NCBI GenBank assembly: GCA_003988855.1
Contig: QYAI01000098.1
Coordinates: 62,001 to 126,000, forward strand
Source: Arachnopeziza araneosa
Lineage: Eukaryota > Ascomycota > Leotiomycetes > Helotiales > Arachnopezizaceae
Direction of reading: 5' to 3'
DNA length: 64,000 nucleotides
This document shows positions 33,353-44,839 of the stretch, in pieces (position 1 is the first letter of the stretch; the number at the start of each line of letters is the position of its first letter). The notes below the pieces were generated by a model. It was not told the origin of the DNA, ran no database searches, and worked only from the letters and a program-made list of their open reading frames with translations. The position numbers were made by a program, and so were the translations under genes.

Positions 33353-33357
33353 GCTAG

Positions 33358-34655
33358 TGTTATGAGGGAATGACTTGACAGAGAAGATATCTCTTTATTA
33401 TTTAGTCTAGAAACTCGCGAAGACTCGATTCCTCAATCAAAATTCATGCTTACTGCATGGATCTTTGAAAACTAATTCATAAATTTTTCTATCTATTAAT
33501 TATTAGGATCAAAACTCCCTTCCTTCAACATCTTTTGTATGAAATGGATCTCGTGACATTATACATGCCTGTCTCGTAATATTTAAGGTTTCGACATGTG
33601 TCTCATTCCTAAGCTCTTAAGTCATTTCAATTGATTTCAGAGATCAAAGCAGCATACCGCCATTACATATTGCATCCTGCCCTTTGATGATAGTTCGCCA
33701 ATGGACAAATGATTTCAAGGGCCAAAGCGCTTTGTTTAGTAAATGGTCCAGGATGTGTAGAGAGCCTAAAAAGAAAGAATTATGTGGCCGGAAACCAACT
33801 AATCTGTCGCCATTTTCCGTTTTCTCGAAGGTCACTTATTACCAATTACTAGCCACAGATCGAATCAGTGGTGTTGTAAAAGTCTCACAGCACATAGAAT
33901 ATTAACATGGCAAGAGTCAGCGTCATGGCTGACGATTGAATGCGGTTTTCTTCACCAATATCGTCCGGTGATTCTGGGAGGTGGCTGTGCAAGAAACGAG
34001 ATTTCCTATATCAGAGAAGACGCACCGAGCTCATGATAGCCAGCCTTGGTCGAACAACAGTGCGAGACTCGTGACAGAGCACATAGTGATATTCTACGTG
34101 AACAGTCTCTAGCATTTAGCTCGTTTATCTTGTGCTATGCCTCTATACAGTTACCCTTCAACCCCACTAGGTTCTGATAGCGTTCGCTTGCTCCGCCCTC
34201 TTCCGAGTGAAGACGAAGCTGCCCATAGAGAATGTAGTAGAATGTAGTAGATATATTTAATAAACAATAAACTGTAATAGAGGCAAAGCAGAGAGAAAAT
34301 CAGCTACCAGAAAAGAATAAGTTGAAACTGAGATCTAGCAGGTTTTTTTGAGATGGAAGATTTCTGGTTGACGAAGAGTTTGCAGTCAATTTGCAGCCAT
34401 TCATTCTTCATTGATTGTCAAGTAATGTCTTTTTCGACAATGAGAGAGATATTTTACGTCTTTGTATCTAACTTTGATAATCTACAACCAAAAAATACTG
34501 TGTTATTGCGTATAAACTGTATGCATTGACGTGATCTGTATATTTACGCAAGTACCAAACGAAAAATTAACCAAGTTCAATTAAAAAGGAATTACGGTCG
34601 CAGCAGAGATGAAGACTAAATTGTATTATATAGTCTAGGTTCTCAACTTCATCGT
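33358..34655. other. AT-rich intergenic, no gene
   Basis: No supported gene. It contains a short direct duplication of TAGAATGTAG at about 34236-34255. The right end is the 3' region of the RBR ligase gene. Confidence 0.4.
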
Positions 34656-37392
34656 CTACACCTTTGGATGCGTGGCCGAGATTGCTAAAACACCATCTTT
34701 GTCAGCGACACAATTCCCTCTCCAAATATTAAATGGTGGACTTACCGTCGGGACAAGTACTCTCGCAATCTTTCCATTTCTTAGAGCACCTATAACAAAA
34801 CGCTGTCTGACATCTAGAACAGACCATATGCAAACATCCATCCTTTCTCTCAATAAGATGTTGACACCCAGGACAAGTTTTCCACCCCTTAGCCTTCGCC
34901 AACTCTTTCACCTTCGCCGTCTCCACATCTTCAGGACAGAATGTTCCGGGATGATGACGCTGTCGACAATATTTACACGTTTGGGTTTTGCAGAAGGTGC
35001 AACTTCCTACATCTGCTGCGAAAGCACCAGGAGGGAGGAAGCGTCCGCAGCGCTTGTTGGCACAATAGGTTGGATTTGAAGACGTGATCTCGATGATCAT
35101 TTCTTTGTATTGTGTGACGAATGATGTCTCCAGGCCAGTGCAATCGTCAATGTCCAGGTTTTCCTTGCAGCATTTAAGTGGCGTTTTGGATTTTAAAGCG
35201 GTCTTGAATCCTTCTCGTAGACAGCCTTCGCAATAAGCGTGCTCGCATGGACGGCACAACTCATCGCGATATTGTTCGTCGCCACAGACAATGCATTCGT
35301 CTATGTTGGCCTTCTTCCAGGTTTCCCACTCATCTTCGGCTTGTGCGTCGAGGTCGAATTCGGCTTGGAGTTTGAGAGCAGCGGCTAGGGAGGCGCTGAC
35401 AGAATCTTCTTCGTCTTCAAATTGTCGTTGGATTTCTTGGGCTCTGAGAAGATCAGGATGAATATAAGGCTCTGACTGCTTCTGATCTATATTAAAGATC
35501 TGTACGTTAAGGGATGAGCTGACTTGGCTTACGTTTCTAGATGGGTTCGTCGACGCAATAAGTGATTCTGTTTCTTTGGACATGAAATAAGCTAATTCGA
35601 TATCACTATCTTCAGCTGTTCCATTGGCGAGAGCATGTGCAAGGATGGCATCTCGTTCAAGTTGCGCACTTCTGTATTCTTTCTCCTGCAGCGCTTTTGC
35701 CAATTCTTCATCTCCAATCATATGATTCTTCCAAGGATTGTTCGAACTGGGAACTCTTTGATTCCGCTCAAGAGGATTGTTTTGCTCCGATCCTGTGGTA
35801 TTGTCATGAATCCTAAGGGAACCAAGATGAGGGCCATGAAATCCATCTGATCCCCGTTTCACATTTTCCCATCTGATGGGTTTGCTTTTCTGTCTGGTAT
35901 ATTTCGAATTTAGAGGTTTGAAATGAGCTGTTTCGGAATTTGATGATGGCCAGTTGTTGCTTCGTTTGCTCCTTGAGCCGAATCTCTCTTTCTGTAGACT
36001 AGTAACAGTTGAAGGTTGCCAAGGCCACTCTTTCTGTGCTTCCAATGCAGGCGGTGAGATATCCTCCAGGGAAGGTCGGCTTTTTCTCTGGTTCTCCGAA
36101 ATTGGGCTGAAACTAGGTTCTGTCGATGCTGGTGACAATGTACTGGTTTGACCTGGGGATGCAGTAAATACACTGCTTGCAGAATCAGATGACGCTAAAG
36201 ACGACCTTCGGTTGATATGTGGCAGGCTGTCGTATGCGGGAGGCAATGTCTCCCGAGATGGTAGTCTTTGTAGGCGTTCATTTGATGGATCGTTTGAGAT
36301 AGCTGATTCACCCCCGTAGGCTAAATGATAGTTCGGTGGCGAAGATGGAACTCGAGGTGGAGAAGCCTCAGGTTGAGACACAATAGCCGTTCGAGCTGCC
36401 GTCACTATGGTTTCGGCAACTTTCAATACTTTCGAGGTGAGGCTGGTAATACGGTGAAAGTATTTAGTCTTTTATATTGAATTAGCATCGAAGCACGCAG
36501 ATTATTGGGGAAAACAGCTCACTCGTCTGGGACTGAAAACCGGATCGCTCCCTCCGTAATTTTCTCCGCTAAATTCATCAAGTTTATGAGACGTCACAGT
36601 AGCTGGAAGTGCTGTCCTCAATGTCGGAATATTTCGACGGTTATAGACAGTATCAGAGCTTACTCTAATGCCTTGTGAGCGGGCTTTAGATTGTGGTGTA
36701 TTTGGTAACGCTTTAAGTAGATCGCTGTTCACCCGATCCAAACTATCTGATGATTCAATGGGTGTAGGTGCTGGCGACGTTGACTGGACCGATATACTTT
36801 GCTGCGAAACCGTTTGGGATGGGGCGGAAACCATTGGTCCAGGAGGCGAAGGTAGTTTGGGTAATTTTTTGTTTGTTACCTGTGATAACCCTCGAAATAG
36901 TTGCGTCGATTTGGCTTGCGATGAAGATAGATACCAGGGTACATCCTCTTCCGAAAGTTCTGATTCTGAAGGGTCCCAAAGTGGAGGTGGCGGCCTATTA
37001 GAAGGTCCTGCCTCAAAACCTGTCTCTCGAACGATGGGAAGACCAGTAAATGGATCAATTCCAATAAAGGGTTGTTGCTGAGGTCTTGAGAAATTCCGTG
37101 TCGGTATTTTCCCACAACTAGGTTCAGAGTGAGTACGTGTGCGGTGTTGGGAAGTACCGGGCTGATGTCTCAATGCTTGGGGAGTATTCGTGCTATCACG
37201 GGATTCAGTGGGGGGATTTCTGACTTCTCCATAGAGCTTCTTATGATCTCCGGTCCTCAACTTAGAATGGTAATCGTGGTCAACCGCTTTCCCTTTCCCT
37301 TTTCTTCGAGGACCTTCGATATCGGGCTTCCATTGCAACTCAGGGGAAGGCGACAAGGCTGCAGCTGGCAGCAATTTCATATGGCTATCCAT
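34656..37392 (-). CDS. RBR-type (RING-IBR-RING) E3 ubiquitin ligase
   Basis: Transfers ubiquitin through a thioester on its second RING. Three exons (37392-36523, 36468-34746, 34684-34656; introns 54 and 61 bp) give 873 aa. The first ~560 residues are disordered and Ser/Pro-rich (PPPPLWDP, LPKLPSPPGP), with ELxxALQEKEY helices near the middle that look like ubiquitin-interacting segments (inference). RING1 starts at about residue 683 (CIVCGDEQ...CRPCEHAYCEGC), the IBR spans about 760-802 (YCANKRCGRFLPPG...CTFC..CKYC), and RING2 runs from 823 (CPGCQHLI) with catalytic Cys836 in KDGCLHMVC. The tiny last exon adds AISATHPKV. Fungal RBR proteins of this layout are common; target unknown. Confidence 0.9.
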
Positions 37393-38240
37393 GGCTCAAG
37401 GACAGCCAAAGGTCCTTACCTCCAGCAAAAACTCCAACAGTAGACTTCCAACTGGCGAAATGACAGAGAACGAAGAGCATAACGATAAAATTCACATCGC
37501 GAAGTGATGTTGAGATGTTGGGTAGCGTGTTTTGCAGGATCACGGCGAATCAGAAGCTGCATGCGCTGCACTAATTGACAACAAATGAGGGGACACAGTA
37601 ACGTCAGGCAGCCACTTAAGAGCCTCGCAGGGCGTTGCACAATGCCAACAATTGGCTCAAGCAGATACACATGCCGCCGTCTGAAACGTGAAAGAGTACC
37701 CATTGTTAGCCTCCTAGCCATTCATATTTGCCTCATAGTAAGAGATCGCACGCCGCCGAGTACCAATGACGGAAGAGCCTAAAATAGATAGAAGCAAACT
37801 CGTGCTTATTTTGCGTGTCGGCAGCCAATGAAGATAGAGCTCTTAGAGGCGTCTTAGGCTTTATCTCTGGCTCAAAAACTCGGTGTGAGGTTAGTTCGGA
37901 AGGATTTTCACTCATGCGTCGGTGTACATGCTGAGAATAAGGGTAGCATTGGTCGATGTTTCTTGTAAAGGAAGAGGCTGAGAGTGGGGGAATTTCGGGC
38001 TTCTACAATTGTGGCGCAGCTTTGTGGCTGACTTTTAAGAGCAGAGCACATCAAAGCGAGAAGAGAATACACCACAAGATAAGCTGCTAACCTGCAGATC
38101 CTGCAGATACTTAAATGCGCCTGTATTAAAAGCTCGCCTCACATTTTAGCTAGATTCTACGCATCATCTTCCGCAGTGAGGCCTTCTTAACGCCGCCTGC
38201 AGGTTAGGCTTTGTCAAAGTCAGGCTCCCGGCAAATCAAC
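37393..38240. other. Intergenic, RBR promoter side
   Basis: No gene supported. Open frames at 37416-37721 and 37733-37915 lack domains. A local CTGCAG/CCTGCAGG duplication (CTGCAGATCCTGCAGATA) lies at about 38094-38111. Confidence 0.4.
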
Positions 38241-39300
38241 ATGGAAGTACTTGGCTCAGCGGCGACTATCGTCCAACTCCTTTCCTTCACCGGTGGAGTG
38301 CTTGCAGCAGGCTATATCCATCTGGCAAAAGTAAAAAATGCGCCTCTTGAGCTCAGGAATCTGCTGCAAGAAACAGCTGCGTCGATGCCTTATTTGAGTA
38401 ACTCGGAGTGCTTGCACTCGAGAAAGCAAGTGACTCTGGAAAGAATGCGCTTCAAATTCTCACTCGTATGGGTATTCTAGAGGACTCTGTTGCTTTGATC
38501 AAAGTGGTTGAAGCCAGCCTTGAGATATGTCAGCGGATCGATGGACACAAGTTCGAAACGTGGGGAGGAGGACAATCTGGCCGTTCAAAGCGAAGGAAAC
38601 GAAAGATACCATGGAACAGCTGAGAAAATGAGAGAGACACTTCCGTTACTGTTCTTGTTGACTCTGCTTTCAAGTTGAGAGATCTTGAAAGGCTTGCTAA
38701 GGATTCAGACCGTCATGCTATTCTAGCTCTGTCGGTAGACCCTGAGGCTCCCAGTCACATGCTGATTTTGGGCAGAGAAAACTTGTTTAGTGTAAACGAA
38801 GATTTAAAGTGTGGCAGGATGCTGCAAAAATGCTTATGGATACCTAAATCTTACAAGAAAATTGACTGAGTAAATTCTAGCGGGCTTGGAAATTCTAGAT
38901 GGCCGTGGAAAGAAGGTCATTTCGTAAGTTTATCAATCTGTTCAACAAATTTCCAGTATATTCATGCAGTCAGGGCGACAGTGATTGATTATCTGGCAGC
39001 ATCTTCGTATTCCGAGCAATCTGCCGTGATCTTTTTCTTTTGTGATCGACGAGGTGTTTCACAAAAAAACTTACTTAGTCTACCGTTCTCGATCTGCAAA
39101 CAGCTTATGGGATCGACCTCGGAGTCTCTACCGTGTCTCAAGGAAGCAAAGCAAAGGCATGGCTCGAACCTCCAGGAAGATCAGACCGGGTCAGCGTAGC
39201 CAAACCTCTCTCGCAACCGGAATATATTGACTTTATTCAAAAGCTCGGTTTGCGTTGCATCAAGGCCATATTATGCTCCTTGTCCATGGCCGCCTGCGCT
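38241..39300 (+). pseudogene. Relic of an NLR-like (NACHT/ankyrin-class) protein N-terminal half
   Basis: Begins with MEVLGSAATIVQLLSF and a helical block (KVKNAPLELRNLLQET) typical of the N-terminal domain of fungal NLR-like proteins. Further blocks follow in order but in different frames: LALEKASDSGKNALQILTRM, then LRDLERLAKDSDRHAILAL, then GRGKKVIS-like and VIDYLAASSYSEQSAVIFFF, CDRRG, and ICKQLMGSTSESLPCLKEAK. Such order matches the region leading into a P-loop domain, but no P-loop is left. Frame changes occur near 38400, 38600-38670 and 38880-38980, and stops interrupt the blocks. The gene would act in nonself recognition; here it is dead. Confidence 0.65.
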
Positions 39301-39877
39301 TAATTAATGGTATGGTTCATTGATTTGGTCAGGATAAAGTGGTGCAATCACAACCCACACTCTTTTATCTAGTCCCTCTGGCGGGATCGGAATGGCACGC
39401 CACATCCAATTACTATGTGCATCTTTAGCTCTAACCAAATAACTATTATTTCTGATCTCAAAAAGTTGCATCACGACTTCTCCACCTTGGTTTTTCCAGC
39501 ATGTAGAATCTTAGGCTCGCAGTTAGCGGACGGAGTAGCTTGAGCTGCTCATGGACTTCAATCACAGGTTATCTTGGTGCGGTAATTTCAGAACCCTTTG
39601 GAGATCTTTCCGGAATGTCCTGCATAGCTAGTCTGCCCAGTATTTTGGACATGTTCTGGTCACTTTGATTCTTGGAAGAGGATCTGCAGGATCACCGGGA
39701 GGCTATGTTCCAAGTCGGGTTCTGGATCGCAGCCCCTAATACTTAGTTACTGAAACCCCAAGCTAGCAGCGAGGTATCCAACTACTTGATTGACTAGTAA
39801 AGTTCCATGTACACCCAGATATATAACTGTCAAGTTTAAAATCGCACACAAAACTAACCACGTGCAATAGATTGCAA
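39301..39877. other. Intergenic with possible minus-strand coding scrap
   Basis: On the minus strand a frame ending at 39304 reads protein-like (RAIPIPPEGLDKRVWVVIAP... to NEPYH-stop), and upstream (39600-39660) another stretch reads CPKYWAD-stop-LCRTFRK. Neither is long or complete. I list them as a possible relic of unknown family. Confidence 0.3.
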
Positions 39878-41885
39878 CTATCCATTCTCCGTGAGAACAG
39901 CCAGAGTTTCTTGTAACCTACTAGAAGGGGGACTTAGAGGTTCATCTCCTTCAAAACCTTGAAGCAGCGTCAAGTCCGCATCAATTTCCGGGTCCGGGGT
40001 CTCCGCATTCGTCGGGTCGCTCGTCTCGTCAAAAAACCCCCAACCTGGCTCCTTGCTAGACCACCCACCTGATTTTGGCCACTCACCCTTTTCCGGGCCT
40101 ATGTATAAAGAAACTGTGAGTATTGTGCTGGGCCCAAAGCTCCAATGCGGTGGCGGAATAAAGGATCGTCTACAGGCGGAGGCAAGAAGATCAGGGTGAC
40201 TCATTATTGGATCAACACGGTGTCCCTCGCTGACAACCAAGGAGATAGAGTCGCATTCATCCCGGTAGAAAAGTGACGGCTGAAAGGTTATCGAGCTAGT
40301 CTTCACCACATCTAAGGACGTTTCGGCTCGGAAAAGTTTTACTGCAGTTTCAACTCTTCCCTTCACTTCGCGAGCTCCGAAGTAAAGTATAAATGAGTAG
40401 ATCTCGTTTTTCACGCTTAGAATAGAAGTTCCTGTCGCCTCGCTCTGCAAATCGTATCGCCGGATGAAGACTGTACTTCGTTGTAGATCCCAAAATGCAT
40501 TTCCTATTTGCGACAACGATTGGACTTTGAAACTAGCTCCGATGTCTAGGTTAGGAAAGACAATTACAAATGCGCATTCATAATCTTGGACACTATGGGC
40601 GAAGAACGAATCTCGGGGAATATTAACTGGATGTATGGATCGCTTGCGCCTCGTTCGCAGCGGGATGGGGGCTGAAGGAAAAGCTGCTCTGTGGTATACT
40701 CGATCGCTTCTCTGCAAAGGTATACACCATAACTCACGATTAGGAAGATTCGCATAGCCGTTCGGACTCTCAGTGTCGATGTCGAGAACTCCAAATACAT
40801 AATCCGGAACTGCTGTAGGGATGAGCTCAAATTTCGTCGGGAGTCCGAAATTTGTCACCGACATTATGGTATTCACAGGGTCCTTGAATTCGTCATCCTC
40901 AATGGGATCTAGGTAATGACGAAACGTAGAATCTGCGAACTTAGGACGCAAGTTATTAAACTTGCAGAAAAGTTCAGCTGAGCTGGCGAATATGTTAGGG
41001 TATTTCTTGTTCGCACTTGCGTAATTTCCAGGCCACTGCCAGGCAAACAATGAATGATCCGTCGATTGCTTCATGATTTCTTCATGCAATCTTCCAAAGG
41101 AATGGATCCCTTCTCCATATAGCAATGGCATGTTGATATCGAAAATGCCCATCAGGCAGTAAGCAAGATCCTCCTTGCAAGTTGTCCAGCGACCACCCAT
41201 CCAAGACATTTTTCACCAATTGAGCAAGATTGGATAAGCAAAGGTCCAGCAAGAACAGTAAGCCGTATTCCAGTGATGTCCGATATCAACTGTAGTAGAG
41301 GTTTCAATTCCGGACTCTTTTTGGATCCCTCATGTTTGATGTCGGACTGGTCTCTTGGTCGAGGTTCTACAAAATATTGGCATCCAATCTGGGGTAAAAA
41401 ATCGTATAGTGTGCGGCGCAAGCAGTTCTTGAAGTGTCCATCCTCGAGTAAACCACCTGCTGTTTGGAAACGAATTCAGATAACTAGATTTTAACATCTC
41501 CATCTTGACCGAGTCGTTCAGACTTATCACTGGATTCTCCAGCAGCATTTTCGGGATCGTCAACATCGGCAAGGTACACGTAGCAGACAGAAGACTTCTT
41601 GTACCATGTAAACATGGAATTGATCGCTTCGGAGAGTTCGGCGCTGCTAGTTTTGTCGATGCAATTAGAGCCGACCCAGATGTACTCAAGGTGATCAAGT
41701 CGCGCCTGCGCACAGGCAGGTTTAATCTTGGCGAAACCTGGCTTTTCGTGTGCTATTCCGAGATCGTTCCATTCCTGGAACGAGACTTCACCATCTCCCC
41801 AAGTATGGGATAAAATGGCGTATTTTGGAACATTGCCCCCGATGAAATATTCAAGCTTCAGACTCTTAGTGTTGATCAACCACAT
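39878..41885 (-). pseudogene. HET-domain (heterokaryon incompatibility) protein, frameshifted
   Basis: Starts MWLINTKSLKLEYF and shows the HET domain: YAILSHTWGDGEVSF, then FAKIKPACAQARLDHLEYIW, CIDKTSSAELSEAINSMF, and in a second frame SRWFTRGWTLQELLAP. A third frame carries LISDITGIRLTVL, and the original type of frame resumes at SWMGGRWTTCKEDLAYCLMGIFDINMPLLYGEG, followed by a ~400-aa C-terminal region. Frame breaks are near 41480-41510, 41345-41375 and 41210-41215 (inside an A run). The normally conserved WVDTCCIDK reads WVGSNCIDK, another sign of decay. HET proteins trigger cell death on nonself contact; this copy cannot be translated whole. A 91-bp gap separates it from the divergent gene at 41977. 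Confidence 0.85.
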
Positions 41886-41976
41886 GCTTCTTCGAAGAGT
41901 GTCCTCTGAGGTAGAAAAGGCTGTTATGAAAGGAATATTGACTGTAAGCGCCGAAGAGGATGTTGCTGGTCGGTAG

Positions 41977-42555
41977 ATGAAGAACGAGAGCAAAGGACGT
42001 GAAGGTGTAAAATGGCAAGGGTACAATGAAAATTACACTAAACGCTTGGACAAAGTGGATAGGCGATGGAGTGGCTACAACAATAAGTGGGATCCAAAAA
42101 TCAAAGAGGACAGAAATGATGTATCCGCTTACGGCCGCGAAATCCGCCTCTACAACAAATTCTTCTACAATTCGGACCCTTCGTTACCGCGGACAGAGTT
42201 CAAGAAACAACTCCCCAACAGCACCTGCAACATCCGTATGAAACGAGGACGTCAGAAGGATTATCAGCCCATTCTACAATTCTGGACATGGAAATTTAGG
42301 TTCTACGTTGTGCTTAATAGCGACCTTCCAGGCCCTGGGACAGGCCTAGCGAGATTAGACGTGCTCGACAAGAACAGAACATGGTGTGGGACAGTGGTCG
42401 TTGATGAGACATGGGCTAAAGATCACAATGATGAACTCGCAGAGTTCATCGCTCTCTCGGGTGCCCGGAAGTTCACCCCCGAGGAGTGTACTAGCTGGAC
42501 TTACCCAATACCAATGAATCTGGAGGATATCGATTGGGACTTGTTACATCCTTAG
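41977..42555 (+). CDS. Unknown 192-aa protein
   Basis: An intact, intronless frame with ordinary codon use and protein-like composition: a basic N-terminus (KWQGYNENYTKRLDKVDRRW), a middle with KKQLPNSTCNIRMKRGRQKD, and a C-terminal part with FWTWKFRFYVVLNSD, RTWCGTVVVDETWAKDH and EECTSWTYPIPMNLEDIDWD. The Trp-rich C-terminal half suggests a folded domain, but I do not recognise it. No signal peptide or membrane helix is evident. Because it sits in a decayed neighbourhood it could be a lineage-specific gene or a survivor of a larger one. The start ATG is the first in the frame. Confidence 0.55.
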   Translation: MKNESKGREGVKWQGYNENYTKRLDKVDRRWSGYNNKWDPKIKEDRNDVSAYGREIRLYNKFFYNSDPSLPRTEFKKQLPNSTCNIRMKRGRQKDYQPILQFWTWKFRFYVVLNSDLPGPGTGLARLDVLDKNRTWCGTVVVDETWAKDHNDELAEFIALSGARKFTPEECTSWTYPIPMNLEDIDWDLLHP

Positions 42556-42702
42556 TACTCTACCTGTAGCCGGTAACTCATGTTCTAGAAAATGCTTCCC
42601 TTCCTTCTCGTAGATTTGTCTATCCTGTAAAGCAGTATTGCACTCTACATTAACTTTATATCTAAGTTGCTAATATTTCCGTCTCTCTTGACCTAATTTT
42701 CG

Positions 42703-42963
42703 CTATAGAAATAAAATCATAGCTAGAGCAGCGAGGAGGAAAGACCCTAAAACGACTCCAACAGAGGCTCCTACTACAACGGTCTCGTTATTAGGACAAG
42801 TAGCTGCAGTGTTAGAAACGAAAGGAATATTTCCGGTACATAAAGTAGCTATAGGAGAGGTAAGACTCGATGTTAAAGACGAGGTCTTATCGATTTCAGT
42901 GTTTTCGTTTTTTGGTGTTCTTAGTGGGTGGTCGAGGGGTGTGGGTGAAAGCTTCTCGTGCAA
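42703..42963 (-). CDS. Possible small tail-anchored membrane protein or truncated C-terminus
   Basis: 86 codons. A Ser/Thr/Asn-rich stretch with LTSSLTSP and TCPNNETV leads to a final hydrophobic segment of about 24 residues and a stop right after it. It may be the 3' end of a longer surface protein gene whose 5' part is gone. Low support. Confidence 0.3.
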   Translation of the reverse strand: MHEKLSPTPLDHPLRTPKNENTEIDKTSSLTSSLTSPIATLCTGNIPFVSNTAATCPNNETVVVGASVGVVLGSFLLAALAMILFL

Positions 42964-43064
42964 ACGGAACCCCTTAGAAAACAGAAGTTCAACCCTCTAG
43001 TTTCTGGGGTGTTTCGTTCGGTATCGATCGAAATATGAGCAAATAGCATCGATCCACAAAGTTC

Positions 43065-43298
43065 TCACAGAATGTACAATACGTAGCTGACGGAGAGCAT
43101 TGTACTGTAGCAGGTTCTCGTGGCGTCGAGTTTGCGGGTTTCACAGAAGATTAGGACATGATCTGAAGCATCACCCCAAGTATCTCGAGAGTTTGCGATA
43201 GTACCTTGTATTGTAGGGTTATTGAGGATTCCAGGAAGGAGAATCACAAGCTTTATGGAGCCGTAATGAGAAAGCGGCTGGTACTGATGAGATTCCAT
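43065..43298 (-). pseudogene. HET-domain N-terminal fragment
   Basis: The frame begins MESHQYQPLSHYGSIKLVIL-LPG, which matches the start of the large HET family (YxPL-x-x-x-x-x-IRLLxLLPG). After about 35 residues the likeness ends and no HET core (SYxWG, WIDxxCIDQ) follows, so only a 5' scrap remains. Confidence 0.5.
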
Positions 43299-43819
43299 TG
43301 TAGCGTGGACAATTACTCATCCAGAATGATAAAATAGTCGATCCGTTATGCGAGCAAACGAATGATATTGTCTGATCCCTTTCTTTACGTCAAGTGAGCC
43401 CCGCTTTCTGTGATTGTACGCAATGATATCAGTTAATTCTCGGTAAAGTTTGTTGATGGTTGGCAGGAATGCTGCGGAAACAGTGCTAGACGGCATTTGG
43501 TAAAAACGAGATTCCTGGTCCGCTTGCTCAGTCATCCAGTCCGGCCAATTGATTGCGACATACTCTCGTAAACAGGGTATGGTCAAGTATGAGAGTCTCT
43601 TGATTCCGTGCCAATCCCGCTTTCAACAATAAAAGCGAAGTCTTATGGCTACGCCGCATAACTCACCCCGAATAAGTTCTCCTGGCTCTCAGAAAGTGGA
43701 TACCCGGTGAGAAGGGGTTGTTTCGATATATATATATTGACCACATTTGATCTCAAGAAGTAAACAAAGTTGACAAGCTTGCATTCAAGAACTAGTGAAA
43801 AATACAATTATTTGCTAAG

Positions 43820-44839
43820 ATGAACCCAGTGAATACTAAACCATACAATCTCCTATCCGATACAACTCAGTTGAGTGAGTTTTCTTTTGTAGCTTAAAGA
43901 AAGTAGCTAAGGCTAATGTTTTGAAAGTTACCGGTTGCTCAAGTGGTATTAGTCGAGCTATTGCCACTCTAGTCGCAAGCAAGCGAGGTCAACGCTTAAT
44001 TGCCACGGCTCGGAACCTTTCTACCCTGTCTTACCTTCCTAATAGAGAAAATGTTCTTAAGCTTGCCTTAGATGTGACGAAACCCAATTCGGTCAATACC
44101 GCTTTTGATGCCGCTGCTAAGCACTTTGGCGAGGGCTTCTATCTCGATGCCGCTGTCAACAACGCTAGATATTCTTTATCTGGTGATACTAAGTCCGCTA
44201 CGGAAGAAGAGTCGCATGCAGAAATTGAAACTTTGCTCTTTGGCACTGCTAGAGTCACGGTCCGTGCTATTGAGGTTATGCCTCAATCTAAAGATCGTCG
44301 GGGTAGTGTTATTTTTAACATCTCCTCTCTCGCTGGTTTGTGTGCTTTTCCTGGTCATGCTTACTATCACGCTAGCAAATTCGCTGTTGAAGGTTAGTCT
44401 GAGTCTGTAGCAAGAGAGATGCATCCGGACTAGAACAGTAAGTTTTCACCTCTTAGCTACTTACTTTCCAAGAAATTGTAGCTAAATCTTAGCTTCTTCC
44501 TAAGTCAACTTCTGTATCATTAAGCCTAGTGGTGTCAAGGCAAGCTTCGAGGGTCACAGCAAAGTCTATACTACGCCTCATCTAGCTTATGCGGCTCCTA
44601 ACATGCCGGCACGAATCCTCGAAAGTTATGTAAAGAAAGGCATTGAGTTAGGTGTTAGCATGATAGAGCCGTCCGCCGTCGCAGAAACTATCTTTACTAT
44701 CGCTAGTCGTAGTAAGAAAGTTCCTCTTCGACTTCCTTTAGGCGCAACGGCCTAGAAATTAGCAAAGTCTAAATTTGAGGGTTTATTGAAGGAGTTGGAC
44801 ACAGTCAAGGAGACAAGCGCCATGGGTCAGACGATTTGA
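43820..44839 (+). pseudogene. Short-chain dehydrogenase with three TAG nonsense codons (RIP-like)
   Basis: NAD(P)-dependent oxidoreductase of the classical SDR type. Exons 43820-43874, 43928-44437 and 44505-44839 keep phase. Visible are the cofactor loop TGCSSGIS (last Gly turned to Ser), NNAR for NNAG, the catalytic ISS, YYHASK (Tyr and Lys present) and KPSGVK for the usual EPGGVK. In-frame TAG codons lie at 44395-44397 (after KFAVEG), 44431-44433 (after REMHPD) and 44753-44755 (after LGATA), positions where relatives have Trp (TGG) as far as I recall. The Gly-to-Ser/Arg and Glu-to-Lys changes and TGG-to-TAG are all G-to-A, as RIP produces. Confidence 0.85.

Larger units (their letters stand above)
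42556..43819. other. Gene-scrap region between the unknown gene and the SDR relic
   Basis: Holds several short minus-strand frames: one at 42703-42963 ends in a hydrophobic helix (VVVGASVGVVLGSFLLAALAMILFL), one at 43065-43298 is HET-like (listed separately), and one at 43317-43586 (MTIPCLREYVAINWP...) is unrecognised. None forms a whole gene. Confidence 0.4.
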
